Position numbers and translations under genes: made by a program
NCBI GenBank assembly: GCA_946405675.1
Contig: CAMJIC010000149.1
Coordinates: 1 to 6,352 of the forward strand
Origin: an uncultured Clostridia bacterium
GTDB lineage: Bacteria; Bacillota; Clostridia; Lachnospirales; Lachnospiraceae
DNA: 6,352 nucleotides
Reading direction: 5' to 3'
The notes under the pieces: generated by a model
Seen by the model: only the letters and a program-made list of their open reading frames with translations
Told to the model about the DNA's origin: nothing
The model's database searches: none
Part shown: piece by piece, positions 5,461 through 6,352 of the stretch
How positions within the stretch are numbered: position 1 is the stretch's first letter
Layout of the letters: each line of letters opens with the position of its first letter

Positions 5461-6351
5461 TCAGATACTGACCGCTGTGAGATCATATTCGGAAGCACCC
5501 GTGATCCTTACCGTAAGAAAACTCCCCGTCTCAAGCGCTTCATCCGTACTGACGAAGACAAATCCATCCACCTCAGGCGCATCTCCGTATCCGCGTGCGA
5601 TGTACACGTTCTCTCCCGGCACATAACCTTCGATCAGGACATCCGTCCGGATCCCCTTCATTTTTTCGTTCAGATCAAAAGAGATCTCCTGCTGAAGCTC
5701 CATCAGTTCATCTCTCCGGGAAAGCTTCGTCTCCTCGTCGATCTGATCCTCCATCACGGCCGCACCGGTTCCTTCCTCCTGCGAATAGGGGAATACGCCA
5801 AGCCGGTTGAATTCCATCTCATTGATAAAACGGCACAGATCTTCAAACTGCTGCCTGGTTTCCCCCGGAAACCCGCAGATCAGCGTCGTGCGCAGAATAA
5901 TATCAGGTATCTCATGCCTGAGTCTGCCGATGATGGCACGCAGGTCAGCTTCACTGGTATGCCGCCCCATCCGCTTTAACACCGCATCGCAGCTGTGCTG
6001 AATCGGAAGATCCAGGTAATGAACAAACTTCGGCTCTTCCTTCATGCAGGTGATCAGTTCATCATAGATCTCCTCCGGATAACAGTACATCACCCGGATC
6101 CAGACGATCCCTTCGATCCGCGCCAGATCACGGATCAGTTCATGAAGGCATTTCCTGCCATAAAGATCGGTTCCGTAAAGAGTCGTCTCCTGCGCAACCA
6201 GGATCAGCTCCTTGACGCCTCCCTCCGCCAGGCTCTCCGCCTCCCGGATGAGGCTTTCCTTCGGAACTGACCTGTAAGGGCCGCGCATGGAAGGGATCGC
6301 GCAATAGGTACAGTGCTTATCACACCCCTCTGCAATCTTAAGGTAAGCGTA
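5461..6351 (-). CDS. rimO: Ribosomal protein S12 methylthiotransferase RimO, C-terminal two thirds
   Basis: Partial gene; the 5' end lies beyond the right edge. The 296 visible residues end at TGA 5461-5463. RimO is a radical SAM iron-sulfur enzyme that adds a methylthio group to a conserved aspartate of ribosomal protein S12. The radical SAM cluster motif C-x3-C-x2-C is visible at the start (AEGCDKHCTYCAIPSMRGPY, cysteines at visible residues 10, 14 and 17). Core signatures follow: HYLDLPIQHSCDAVLKRMGR and TTLICGFPGET. The C-terminal TRAM-like region (about 234-296) contains ARGYGDAPEVDG, which distinguishes RimO from MiaB. Full-length relatives are about 440 residues, so the N-terminal UPF0004 domain with the auxiliary cluster is missing from view, not from the gene. 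An apparent ATG at 6288 lies inside the radical SAM motif and is not a start. pgsA follows on the same strand. Confidence 0.96.
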   Translation of the reverse strand, partial: YAYLKIAEGCDKHCTYCAIPSMRGPYRSVPKESLIREAESLAEGGVKELILVAQETTLYGTDLYGRKCLHELIRDLARIEGIVWIRVMYCYPEEIYDELITCMKEEPKFVHYLDLPIQHSCDAVLKRMGRHTSEADLRAIIGRLRHEIPDIILRTTLICGFPGETRQQFEDLCRFINEMEFNRLGVFPYSQEEGTGAAVMEDQIDEETKLSRRDELMELQQEISFDLNEKMKGIRTDVLIEGYVPGENVYIARGYGDAPEVDGFVFVSTDEALETGSFLTVRITGASEYDLTAVSI

Positions 6352-6352
6352 A

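Noticed and set aside
4861..5626. Open frames on both strands through the PgsA repeat region giving repetitive proteins
   Set aside because: A 27-bp repeat without stop codons in several frames automatically produces periodic shadow proteins; only the frame joined to the PgsA core has a strong ribosome binding site.

Overview
The window looks like chromosomal DNA of a low-redundancy, moderately G+C-rich Firmicute of class Clostridia, most likely Lachnospiraceae-like. This rests on gene content and protein style: a rimO-pgsA pair, a eukaryotic-type NADP isocitrate dehydrogenase, a signal-less BMP-domain protein and strong AGGAGG-type ribosome binding sites. No phage, transposon, tRNA, rRNA or CRISPR signal was seen. 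No gene-free stretch exceeds about 125 bases.

Layout: the left edge holds the 3' end of purC on the + strand (1-381). It meets, tail to tail, a five-gene block on the - strand that runs from the right edge: rimO (5' end cut off by the window edge), pgsA, icd, a BMP-domain protein, and a small metallophosphoesterase. The 98-base convergent gap holds two hairpins; the second is a perfect 13-bp stem that overlaps the phosphoesterase stop codon and probably ends transcription from both sides.

The - strand block appears to have two parts. rimO-pgsA is a common housekeeping pair (S12 methylthiolation and phosphatidylglycerol synthesis), separated here by a 122-base leader with a GC-rich hairpin. 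icd then seems to have its own start: a perfect TATAAT overlaps the pgsA stop codon and is followed by a strong hairpin and a TTG start with a good Shine-Dalgarno. icd overlaps the BMP-domain gene by 11 bases, and the phosphoesterase follows within 15 bases, so these three are probably co-transcribed.

The most unusual features are: (1) PgsA carries about 150 extra N-terminal residues built from roughly 13 copies of a Gly/Pro/Asn/Ala-rich nonapeptide, encoded by 27-bp tandem repeats, ahead of a complete catalytic core; (2) the 645-residue BMP-domain protein lacks any export signal and has a ParB-like N-terminal region, which suggests a cytoplasmic ligand sensor rather than a transporter component; (3) this protein is tightly coupled to icd and a phosphoesterase with a degenerate first metal motif.
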